Part shown: positions 1 to 6,556 of the stretch, piece after piece
Numbering within the stretch: the first letter of the stretch is position 1
Layout of the letters: every line of letters starts with the position of its first letter
Assembly: GCA_002399225.1 (NCBI GenBank)
Contig: DHDF01000125.1
Span: forward strand, 2,281 to 9,298
Source: a bacterium UBA4883
GTDB lineage: Bacteria; Bacillota; Clostridia; Oscillospirales; Acutalibacteraceae
Reading direction: 5' to 3'
Length of the DNA stretch: 7,018 nt
The notes under the pieces: generated by a model
The model's database searches: none
Told to the model about the DNA's origin: nothing
The model's input: only the letters and a program-made list of their open reading frames with translations
Made by a program: the position numbers and the translations under genes

Positions 1-1035
<1,035 letters not shown>

Positions 1036-1111
1036 GGAGAATTGCTAAAAATCTTACAAAAAAAAACGCCACAAAAAGCACAATGCCCAAAAACTGCGGT
1101 AGCGCTTAAAA

Positions 1112-1141
1112 TTCCGGCGTGCACGTGCTGCTTTGCCGGAA
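1112..1141. repeat. Inverted repeat in the divergent intergenic region
   Basis: TTCCGGC (1112-1118) and GCCGGAA (1135-1141) form a perfect 7-bp stem around a 16-base loop that contains the palindrome GCACGTGC (1121-1128). On the minus strand the stem is followed by TTTTAAG, so it resembles a weak minus-strand terminator, although no minus-strand gene in the window ends here. It might block antisense transcription towards nifJ or serve as a protein-binding site. Apart from this repeat and the listed promoters and operator, bases 935-1283 contain an A-run (about 1058-1067) and no gene that I can support. Confidence 0.35.
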
Positions 1142-1200
1142 AAAAGGTAGGCGGTGCTCGGTTTCTGCGCGATGCCCGGCGCTGCTGCTTGGGCGCCTCG

Positions 1201-1229
1201 TTGACAGCGGGTATAGAAAACGATACAAT
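1201..1229 (+). promoter_or_regulatory. Strong sigma-A promoter of the CNNM gene
   Basis: TTGACA (1201-1206, 6/6) and TACAAT (1224-1229, 5/6) are separated by the ideal 17 bases. Transcription would begin near base 1236, giving a leader of about 48 bases before the ATG at 1284. It points away from the nifJ promoter, so the two units are divergent with about 165 bases between their -35 boxes. Confidence 0.78.
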
Positions 1230-1283
1230 GAAAAAAACTAAAATGCAAGACAAGCTCCATTGATCTCTGAAAGGGGTAAACTC

Positions 1284-2708
1284 ATGTCATCCGACCCTGG
1301 CAATGCCACAATTCCGATACGAACCGCGCTTCCCGGCGCAGCCGCATGGCGGCCGGAAGCTGCTGCGGTAGTAACGGTGCTGCTTTTTCTGGCGGGCGCT
1401 CTGTTTACAGTGGGAAAAATCGCCGTGCTGTCCCGGAACAAAACGGAAATGGAAAAATTGGCGGAAGAGGGGGACGATAAGGCGGAAAAGCTGCAATCGC
1501 TTACCTCAAAAACCGTGCATTTTCTGTCGGTCGCGCGCACCGGCGCGGCGGTTTCCGCCATGTTGGCAGCGGCGGTTGCCGCCGATGCTTTCACGGGAAC
1601 GATGGCGCGGCGGCTTTCCTTCCTCCCAATTTCACCGGCGTCGGTGCGGGGAATCTCTTTTGTTCTGGTCACGGTGCTTTTTATCTGCTTTTGGACGGTG
1701 TTCGGGGATATGCTTCCCAAAAAGATCGCCCTTGCCCATGCGGGTTCCCTTTCGCGCCGGTTTTTGGGGGCTTTCTCCTTCCTTTCCCGCCTGTTCGGTC
1801 CGGCTGCCGCGTCTTTGTCCTGGTGTGCCGCCGCGCTTTCCCGCGCTTTTGGCACAGGGCGTTCGGCCGGCGGTCAGACAGCGACGGAAGAGGAGATTCT
1901 TCTGATGATGGAAGCGGGACGCCGCGGCGATCTGCTGAACGAGGACGAACAGGATATGATTTCTAATATTTTTGACTTCAGCGACGCCACCGTTGAAGAG
2001 GCGATGACGCACCGGACCGATGTGACCGCCGTGGAGGATATGGATTCCGTCGCAGACGTGGTCGCGGCATCCATAAAATACGGATACTCGCGCATCCCGG
2101 TGTACCATGAGGATCTGGATCATGTGACGGGTATTATATATGTTAAGGACCTGTTGCCTTACGTGGGCAGGTCCGTCCCCGCGGAGCGCCATCTGCGGCA
2201 GATCATGCGGCCCGCCTATTTTGTCCCGAAGAGCAAACCTTGCGGCGAACTGTTCCGCGAGATGAGGCTGCGGAAAATTCAGATCGCCGTGGTGGTCGAC
2301 GAGTACGGCGGGACGGAGGGCATCATTTCCATGGAAGATCTTCTCGAAGCGATTGTCGGCAATATCCAGGATGAATATGATCACGAGGAGGAGGAGATCC
2401 GCCGGGAAGGGGAGAACCGATTCGGAGTGGAAGGGACTGCTCCTGTCGATGAAGTTTCCGACATGCTGGGCGTCAATCTGCCGGAAGGGGATTACGATAC
2501 CATTGCCGGGCTGATGATGGAACACCTTGGGCGCCTGCCGAAAAAAGACGAGCATCCGCAGGTCCGGCTTGGGAACCTGACGCTGACCGTGGCTGCCATG
2601 GAGGATCGCCGAATCGCACGGATCGTGATCGAAAAGGACGCGCCGCCCTCTCGGGAGACAGATCCTGCGGGAAAAGGTAAAAGAGGAAGAAAACATGAGA
2701 ACGATTAG
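1284..2708 (+). CDS. CNNM/CBS/CorC_HlyC-domain protein (probable Mg2+/Co2+ exporter)
   Basis: This 474-residue membrane protein has the classic hemolysin C/CorC-type architecture. An N-terminal DUF21/CNNM membrane domain (about 25-195) has hydrophobic segments near 26-48, 85-105 and 122-142 and the family's PK motif as GDMLPKK (141-147). Next come the linker beginning TEEEILLMMEAG (201-212), two CBS domains (about 236-300 and 303-360) with the hallmark VVDEYGGTEGIISMEDLLEA (337-356), a CorC_HlyC domain (about 372-452) and a basic tail. Related bacterial proteins (B. subtilis MpfA/YhdP, Salmonella CorC) are linked to magnesium or cobalt efflux and CBS domains bind adenine nucleotides; the older 'hemolysin' label is misleading. 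The ATG at 1284 is chosen because GAAAGGGG (1269-1276) sits 7 bases before it; a TTG at 1260 would add eight residues but lacks a well-placed ribosome binding site. It appears to be a single-gene unit with no clear terminator before the queT leader. The family is certain, the transported ion inferred. Confidence 0.93.
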   Translation: MSSDPGNATIPIRTALPGAAAWRPEAAAVVTVLLFLAGALFTVGKIAVLSRNKTEMEKLAEEGDDKAEKLQSLTSKTVHFLSVARTGAAVSAMLAAAVAADAFTGTMARRLSFLPISPASVRGISFVLVTVLFICFWTVFGDMLPKKIALAHAGSLSRRFLGAFSFLSRLFGPAAASLSWCAAALSRAFGTGRSAGGQTATEEEILLMMEAGRRGDLLNEDEQDMISNIFDFSDATVEEAMTHRTDVTAVEDMDSVADVVAASIKYGYSRIPVYHEDLDHVTGIIYVKDLLPYVGRSVPAERHLRQIMRPAYFVPKSKPCGELFREMRLRKIQIAVVVDEYGGTEGIISMEDLLEAIVGNIQDEYDHEEEEIRREGENRFGVEGTAPVDEVSDMLGVNLPEGDYDTIAGLMMEHLGRLPKKDEHPQVRLGNLTLTVAAMEDRRIARIVIEKDAPPSRETDPAGKGKRGRKHEND

Positions 2709-2740
2709 TCCGCTTTTACAAATTCGGCGCTCCATAAGGA

Positions 2741-2769
2741 TTGCAACTTGCGGAATTTTGTAGTATTGT
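2741..2769 (+). promoter_or_regulatory. Predicted promoter of the queT-trkH unit
   Basis: TTGCAA (2741-2746) and TATTGT (2764-2769) are separated by 17 bases and each match the sigma-A consensus at 4/6 or better. The predicted start near 2776 would place the 2778-2794 hairpin at the very 5' end of the transcript, just ahead of the riboswitch-like element. No terminator is seen after the CNNM gene, so read-through from it is also possible. Confidence 0.5.
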
Positions 2770-2777
2770 ATCTAGAA

Positions 2778-2794
2778 CTGCCGCATAGCGGCAG
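2778..2794 (+). other. Leader hairpin abutting the riboswitch
   Basis: CTGCCGC (2778-2784) and GCGGCAG (2788-2794) form a perfect 7-bp stem closed by the triloop ATA. There is no U-run after it, so it is not a terminator. The P1 stem of the preQ1-I-like element begins at the next base (2795), so the two helices could stack end to end. It may protect the 5' end of the mRNA or help the aptamer fold; both roles are inferred. Confidence 0.6.
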
Positions 2795-2835
2795 GGTCAG
2801 TCGCAACATCCTGACCTAAAATAAAACTACGGGGG
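2795..2835 (+). promoter_or_regulatory. preQ1-I-like riboswitch upstream of queT
   Basis: The P1 stem GGTCAG (2795-2800) pairs fully with CTGACC (2811-2816). The ten-base loop TCGCAACATC has the same length as the loop of the Thermoanaerobacter tengcongensis preQ1-I aptamer (UCGCAGUAAC) and matches most of it, ending in the C (2810) that aligns with the preQ1-pairing cytosine. An A-rich strand, TAAAATAAAACTA (2817-2829), follows, as expected for the minor-groove L3 strand and the conserved ACUA. The 3' end runs directly into the GGGGG Shine-Dalgarno (2831-2835). Ligand-stabilised pairing of that end with the loop (for example T2801-G2832, C2802-G2831, G2803-C2830) would hide the ribosome site, meaning translational repression when preQ1 is plentiful. 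Weak points: the P2 pairing is short, and one A in the A-run is a T. preQ1-III, known from Ruminococcaceae queT genes, fits less well because the L3 strand carries no extra hairpin. The downstream gene is the expected target. Confidence 0.68.
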
Positions 2836-2843
2836 AATTGAAT

Positions 2844-3371
2844 ATGCAACATCAAACGGATCGTACGCGCTATCTGGCGCTCGCGGCAATGATCGCCGCC
2901 CTTTATACGATCCTGACTCTTTTGGCAGCCACGTGGGGGCTGGCCTATGGTCCGGTGCAGTTCCGGTTTTCAGAAGCGCTGACCCTTCTTCCGGCCTTTA
3001 CCTCTGCCGCGGTGCCGGGCCTGACGGTCGGCTGTTTCCTTTCCAATCTGTTCAGCGGCTACAGCACCGATCTGGTGGTCGGAACGGCGGCGACGCTGGT
3101 CGCCGCCGTGGGTACGCGCCTGGTGCGCAATGTCCGGTGGCGCGGCCTGCCCATTCTGGCACCGCTGCCGCCAGTTCTGGTCAATGCGGTCTTTGTCGGG
3201 GCCGAGATTGTGGCGCTTTCGCCGGGCGGTTTTGCCTGGGCGGAATTTTTTACCCAGGCGCTTTCCGTCGGCGCAGGGGAATTGGCTGTCTGCTATGGGC
3301 TTGGGCTTCCGCTTGCCGCATGGCTTGGTTCCAGCCGGGCGATGAAAAGGGTGTTTCAGTATTTTTCATAG
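2844..3371 (+). CDS. queT: QueT-family queuosine-precursor transporter (ECF S component)
   Basis: This 175-residue, very hydrophobic protein matches the QueT family (COG4708), the substrate-binding S component of group II ECF transporters. It imports a queuosine precursor such as preQ1 and depends on a shared EcfA/A'/T energising module encoded elsewhere. Family motifs are visible as LAYGPVQFRFSEALTLLPAF (30-49), GLTVGCFLSNLFSG (60-73) and DLVVGTAATLVAA (77-89), followed by hydrophobic helices about 103-124, 129-144 and 145-162 and a basic C-terminus. The start at ATG 2844 lies 8 bases after the GGGGG Shine-Dalgarno; a TTG at 2838 would be only 2 bases from it. The preQ1-I-like leader directly upstream supports the assignment independently. 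trkH follows after 41 bases, probably on the same mRNA. Family certain; which queuosine precursor is carried is not visible. Confidence 0.92.
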   Translation: MQHQTDRTRYLALAAMIAALYTILTLLAATWGLAYGPVQFRFSEALTLLPAFTSAAVPGLTVGCFLSNLFSGYSTDLVVGTAATLVAAVGTRLVRNVRWRGLPILAPLPPVLVNAVFVGAEIVALSPGGFAWAEFFTQALSVGAGELAVCYGLGLPLAAWLGSSRAMKRVFQYFS

Positions 3372-3412
3372 ATGACGGCGCAATCATTGAGGATGAGGTG
3401 AAATAGGAGAGT

Positions 3413-4798
3413 ATGGGAGAGGAAATTCCCGTTTTGAAAAGAAAGCTGAAGGGCGTGCCGCCTGTGCGGCTGATTGTAGTTAGTTTCCTTTTGGTGATTT
3501 TAGCAGGCACCGTTCTGCTGTCGTTGCCGTTTATGGCAAAAAATGGAAGGCCGACCGCGCTGCTGGACGCGCTTTTTACATCGACCTCTGCGGTATGCGT
3601 CACCGGGCTGGTTCTGTTTGACACTTGGACCCACTGGAGTGTGGCCGGCCAGGCCGTTATCCTGATGCTGATCCAGATCGGCGGGCTTGGCCTTGTGACG
3701 TTCACAACAGGCTTTACGTTGCTGCTGCGGCGGAAGCTGGGGTTCCGGGATCTGCGGCTGGCGGCGGAAAACACGGCCGGAAGCGTGATCCACATCCGGC
3801 ACCTGCTTAAAACCATTCTATTTTTTACCTTTTCCTGTGAAACCGCAGGCGCCTGCCTGCTGATGCTGCGTTTCGTTCCGCAGTACGGCAAGCACGGCGT
3901 CTGGGTCGCTTTCTTTACCGCCGTTTCCGCTTACTGCAACGCGGGATTCGACATCTTGGGCTTTACCAAACCGGGAACCAGTCTGACGGCTTATGTGGGT
4001 GATCCGCTTGTCACCCTGACGGTTGCGGCGCTGATTGTGATAGGTGGTCTGGGCTTTGTCGTGATCAGCGATATTTTTTCCGCCAGGGTGCGACCGCAGA
4101 TGAAAAAGCAGCATGTGCACGCGCTTCAGTTCCATTCGCAGATTGTCCTTCGCACCACGCTGTGGCTGATTGTGGCCGGAACGGTGCTGTTTTTCATCTG
4201 CGAAAACGGCAACACGCTGAAAGGGATGAATCCCGGCGAAAAGCTGGATGCCTCCCTGTTCCAGTCGGTCACGGCGCGAACGGCGGGGTTCAATACGGTC
4301 GACACAGCCTCCGAACTCGACCTGACCAAGCTGATCGATGTGTTTTTCATGTTCATCGGCGCCTCGCCAGCTTCGACCGGAGGCGGCATCAAGACAACGA
4401 CGCTTGTTGTGCTGGTGACCGCGGTTCTGAGCGTGGTGCGCGGCAATGACGACGCTGTTGTCCTCAAGCGCAGGCTGGATAAATTTACCGTGTACCGCGC
4501 CATGGCGATTCTGACCCTGGGCGTGCTGGTGGTCATTGTCACCGCAGGCATCATCATGACCACCAATTCTTCGACCAGCGGAGTCGATGCTCTCTTTGAG
4601 GCGACCAGTGCGTTCGGCACGGTCGGCCTGACGGCCAATGTGACGCCGACCCTGACCCCGGTTGCCAGAATTGCCGTCATCTGCGCCATGTATATCGGCC
4701 GCGTCGGTCCGGTTTCGTTCGGGCTGGCTTTCACCATAAAAAAAGGACGCTCTTCTTCCGGAACCATCCTTCCGGAAGGGAAGATCGTGGTGGGCTGA
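3413..4798 (+). CDS. ktrB: TrkH/KtrB-family potassium uptake membrane subunit
   Basis: This 461-residue integral membrane protein is the pore-forming subunit of a Trk/Ktr K+ uptake system, usually gated by a cytoplasmic nucleotide-binding RCK subunit (KtrA/TrkA). The four-fold membrane-pore-membrane plan is visible, with one filter glycine per repeat: VTGL (Gly65), NAGF (Gly178), TAGF (Gly292) and VGL (Gly405). Other marks are LIQIGGLGLVTF (86-97), the loop STGGGIKTTT (321-330) and YIGRVGPVSFGLAF (427-440). The length suits KtrB (about 445-460) better than the longer proteobacterial TrkH. The ATG at 3413 has AGGAG only 3 bases upstream (3405-3409) and GAGGTG at 3395-3400; a TTG at 3434 behind GGGAGAGG (3415-3422) is a possible alternative. 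It follows queT by 41 bases and ends at a terminator. No RCK partner is adjacent, so it must be encoded elsewhere. The family is certain; the ktrB symbol rather than trkH is a judgement. Confidence 0.93.
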   Translation: MGEEIPVLKRKLKGVPPVRLIVVSFLLVILAGTVLLSLPFMAKNGRPTALLDALFTSTSAVCVTGLVLFDTWTHWSVAGQAVILMLIQIGGLGLVTFTTGFTLLLRRKLGFRDLRLAAENTAGSVIHIRHLLKTILFFTFSCETAGACLLMLRFVPQYGKHGVWVAFFTAVSAYCNAGFDILGFTKPGTSLTAYVGDPLVTLTVAALIVIGGLGFVVISDIFSARVRPQMKKQHVHALQFHSQIVLRTTLWLIVAGTVLFFICENGNTLKGMNPGEKLDASLFQSVTARTAGFNTVDTASELDLTKLIDVFFMFIGASPASTGGGIKTTTLVVLVTAVLSVVRGNDDAVVLKRRLDKFTVYRAMAILTLGVLVVIVTAGIIMTTNSSTSGVDALFEATSAFGTVGLTANVTPTLTPVARIAVICAMYIGRVGPVSFGLAFTIKKGRSSSGTILPEGKIVVG

Positions 4799-4842
4799 CA
4801 ACCTTGGCACCTTTTGCCTCCCATACGGGTATAAAGAATTTT

Positions 4843-4881
4843 AAAACGGGCTTTTCGGTTTTTCCGGGAGGCCCGTTTTTT
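4843..4881 (+). terminator. Intrinsic terminator after trkH/ktrB
   Basis: AAAACGGGC (4843-4851) pairs with GCCCGTTTT (4871-4879), and the T-run spans 4876-4881. The 19-base loop holds a small inner pairing, CGG (4856-4858) with CCG (4864-4866). It lies 45 bases after the trkH stop and separates the queT-trkH unit from the sporulation genes. Confidence 0.85.
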
Positions 4882-4899
4882 GATTCCGGAAAATCCGCC

Positions 4900-4929
4900 G
4901 CATATTTCCCGGCTGATTCAGGCAGAATA
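4900..4929 (+). promoter_or_regulatory. Sigma-G-like (forespore) promoter of spoVAC-spoVAD
   Basis: GCATA (4900-4904) and CAGAATA (4923-4929) are separated by 18 bases. The Bacillus sigma-G pattern is GNATR, 17-18 bases, then CATNNTA; the only departure is G for T at the third -10 position. The predicted start is near 4936, about 25 bases before the spoVAC start. spoVA operons are known sigma-G targets in the forespore, and no good sigma-A promoter is visible between the terminator at 4881 and the gene. Confidence 0.55.
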
Positions 4930-4960
4930 AGAATAATCCAAGCGAAAGGGGCAGATTTCA

Positions 4961-5404
4961 TTGACAGTTTCAAAAGATGAATATAAAACGATGTCGGACA
5001 AAGCCTCCCCTCCGACCAAGCATGTAAAAAATATGGTGATGGCCTTTTTGGTGGGCGGCGGCATCTGCACGCTGGGTCAGGCGTTTTTTCATCTTTACCT
5101 CTATGCGGGACTGGATGAGAAAAGCGCCAGCACCTTTGTTTCCATCACGCTGATTTTTCTCAGCGCGCTGCTGACGGCGCTGCGCATTTACGACAACCTT
5201 GCAAAACACGCCGGGGCGGGCTCTCTGGTACCGATCACCGGGTTTGCCAACTCGATCGTCTCACCCGCGATGGAGTTTAAAAACGAGGGGTACGTCGTTG
5301 GTATCGGCGGAAAGATGTTCGTCATTGCGGGGCCGGTGCTGGTTTACGGGACCGCGGCTTCTATCCTGTACGGCCTGATCCTGTGGCTTTTCCATTTATA
5401 TTGA
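4961..5404 (+). CDS. spoVAC: Stage V sporulation protein AC
   Basis: This 147-residue membrane protein is SpoVAC, part of the SpoVA channel that moves Ca2+-dipicolinic acid into the developing forespore and releases it at germination; B. subtilis SpoVAC has been described as mechanosensitive. After a polar N-terminus, hydrophobic segments lie near 25-45, 56-76 and 117-145. Family motifs are MAFLVGGGICTLGQAFF (27-43), GSLVPITGFANSIVSPAMEF (87-106) and GIGGKMFVIAGPV (114-126). Length matches the family (about 150). The start is taken as TTG 4961, because AAAGGGG (4945-4951) lies 9 bases upstream; the first ATG (4991) would lose ten residues and has no good ribosome site. A TTG start may lower its yield relative to spoVAD. 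spoVAD follows after 15 bases, clearly as one operon. The gene shows the organism is, or descends from, a spore-former. Confidence 0.94.
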   Translation: MTVSKDEYKTMSDKASPPTKHVKNMVMAFLVGGGICTLGQAFFHLYLYAGLDEKSASTFVSITLIFLSALLTALRIYDNLAKHAGAGSLVPITGFANSIVSPAMEFKNEGYVVGIGGKMFVIAGPVLVYGTAASILYGLILWLFHLY

Positions 5405-5419
5405 CAGGGAGTTGAGCAT

Positions 5420-6439
5420 ATGCCGCAGAAGAAAGGGAAATACACCTTTGAACTGACAACGAACCCGGCGGTGATCGGGTACGCGGCGGTCGTTGGGAAG
5501 AAAGAAGGCGAAGGCCCTTACGGAGCCTATTTTGACCAGTGCCACAATGACACGACCCTGGGAGAATCCAGCTGGGAGAAAGCGGAAAGCCGCATGCAGA
5601 ATGAAGCGGTCAACATTGCTCTGCGCAAGGCAAACCTGAAAAACACGGATATCGACTGTATCTTTGCCGGCGACCTTTTAAACCAGTGCATTTCCTCCAC
5701 GTTCGGGCTCAAGAGCTTGAACATTCCATTTCTCGGGCAGTTTGGTGCCTGTTCCACCATGGCCCAGACGCTCGGCATCGCTTCTCTGTTTGTGGAGTCC
5801 GGCGCCGCACGCCGCGCCGCGGCGGTGACTTCTTCCCATTTTTGCTCGGCGGAGCGCCAGTTCCGCTTTCCGCTGGAGTATGGAGGACAACGCCCGCCGA
5901 CTTCTCAGTGGACGGCGACTGCCGCGGGGGCCGTTTTGCTCGGCAGCCGCCAGGATTACCTGAATGCCAAAGTCGGCCTGAAAGCGGTCACGTTCGGCCG
6001 GATCACCGATTTTGGGATCAAAGACGCAAACAACATGGGCGCCGCGATGGCGCCGGCCGCGGCCCAGACGCTGATGGATTTTTTCAGCGACACGGAATCG
6101 TCGCCGCAGGAATTCGATCTGATCCTGACCGGAGACCTCGGCTATGTGGGCAGTGAACTTCTGGAAGAGATTCTGCAAAAGGAAAACATCGACATCAAGC
6201 CGGTCCATAACGACTGCGGCATGATGATCTATGACCGCGAAAAGCAGGACGTCCATGCGGGGGGTTCCGGCTGCGGATGCAGCGCGGCGATTCTCTGCTC
6301 TGCAATCTTGCAGCAGATGGAAGCGGGACAGCTGCACCGGGTGCTGTTTGTCGCCACCGGCGCGCTGATGTCGCCGACTTCTTCCCAGCAGGGGGAGAAT
6401 ATCCCGAGTGTTGCGCATTTGATTTTTCTAAATGCCTGA
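5420..6439 (+). CDS. spoVAD: Stage V sporulation protein AD (DPA-binding, thiolase fold)
   Basis: This 339-residue protein is SpoVAD, the soluble SpoVA component that binds dipicolinic acid at the inner face of the forespore membrane complex. It has a thiolase/KAS III-like fold and no membrane segment. Diagnostic stretches are ESSWEKAE (49-56), IFAGDLLNQC (81-90), FGACSTMAQ (108-116), PTSQWTATAAGAVLLG (160-175), DFGIKDANNMGAAMAPAA (197-214), LTGDLGYVGSE (236-246) and HAGGSGCGCSAA (279-290). Cys111 in GACS stands where thiolases carry the acylating cysteine, although no SpoVAD enzyme activity is established to my knowledge. Length equals the family's usual 335-340. ATG 5420 follows CAGGGAG (5405-5411) by 8 bases. 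It is the second gene of the spoVAC-spoVAD unit; spoVAE, normally next, is absent and a strong terminator follows. Identification is near certain. Confidence 0.96.
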   Translation: MPQKKGKYTFELTTNPAVIGYAAVVGKKEGEGPYGAYFDQCHNDTTLGESSWEKAESRMQNEAVNIALRKANLKNTDIDCIFAGDLLNQCISSTFGLKSLNIPFLGQFGACSTMAQTLGIASLFVESGAARRAAAVTSSHFCSAERQFRFPLEYGGQRPPTSQWTATAAGAVLLGSRQDYLNAKVGLKAVTFGRITDFGIKDANNMGAAMAPAAAQTLMDFFSDTESSPQEFDLILTGDLGYVGSELLEEILQKENIDIKPVHNDCGMMIYDREKQDVHAGGSGCGCSAAILCSAILQQMEAGQLHRVLFVATGALMSPTSSQQGENIPSVAHLIFLNA

Positions 6440-6494
6440 GCAAAAGGGCCGACGGCCGCTCTGAAGCGGAAATCATTTTTGCAAAGAGTGAAAT

Positions 6495-6541
6495 AAAAAA
6501 AGGATCGCCCCGCCTGCTTTGCGGCGGCGCGATCCTTTTTT
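6495..6541. terminator. Bidirectional terminator between spoVAD and the phosphohexomutase gene
   Basis: GGATCGC (6502-6508) pairs with GCGATCC (6529-6535) and, after one C-C mismatch, CCGCC (6510-6514) pairs with GGCGG (6523-6527). An A-run (6495-6501) on the left and a T-run (6536-6541) on the right give a U-tract on either strand, so it can end both convergent genes. A weaker 5-bp hairpin (CCGCT/AGCGG, 6456-6469) with TTTTT at 6476-6480 lies ahead of it on the spoVAD side. Confidence 0.9.
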
Positions 6542-6556
6542 ATAGAATCAACAAAA

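Noticed and set aside
1042..1263. Plus-strand 73-codon reading frame in the nifJ/CNNM intergenic region, with AAAGGAGA just ahead of a TTG
   Set aside because: The ribosome-site-like sequence is only one base from the TTG, the translation is low-complexity and Cys/Lys/Arg-rich with no family resemblance, and the frame runs through the CNNM promoter.
1632..2735. Long (367-codon) minus-strand open frame opposite the CNNM gene
   Set aside because: The translation is His/Arg-rich without membrane or domain motifs, as expected opposite a GC-rich gene, while the plus frame has clear CNNM-CBS-CorC domains.
2778..2794. Leader hairpin considered as a terminator for the CNNM gene or a transcription attenuator
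   Set aside because: No U-run follows; the next bases are GGTCAG, the start of the riboswitch-like stem.
3818..4810. Long minus-strand open frame (330 codons) opposite trkH/ktrB
   Set aside because: Composition is that of an antisense shadow and the plus frame carries all four K+ filter motifs.
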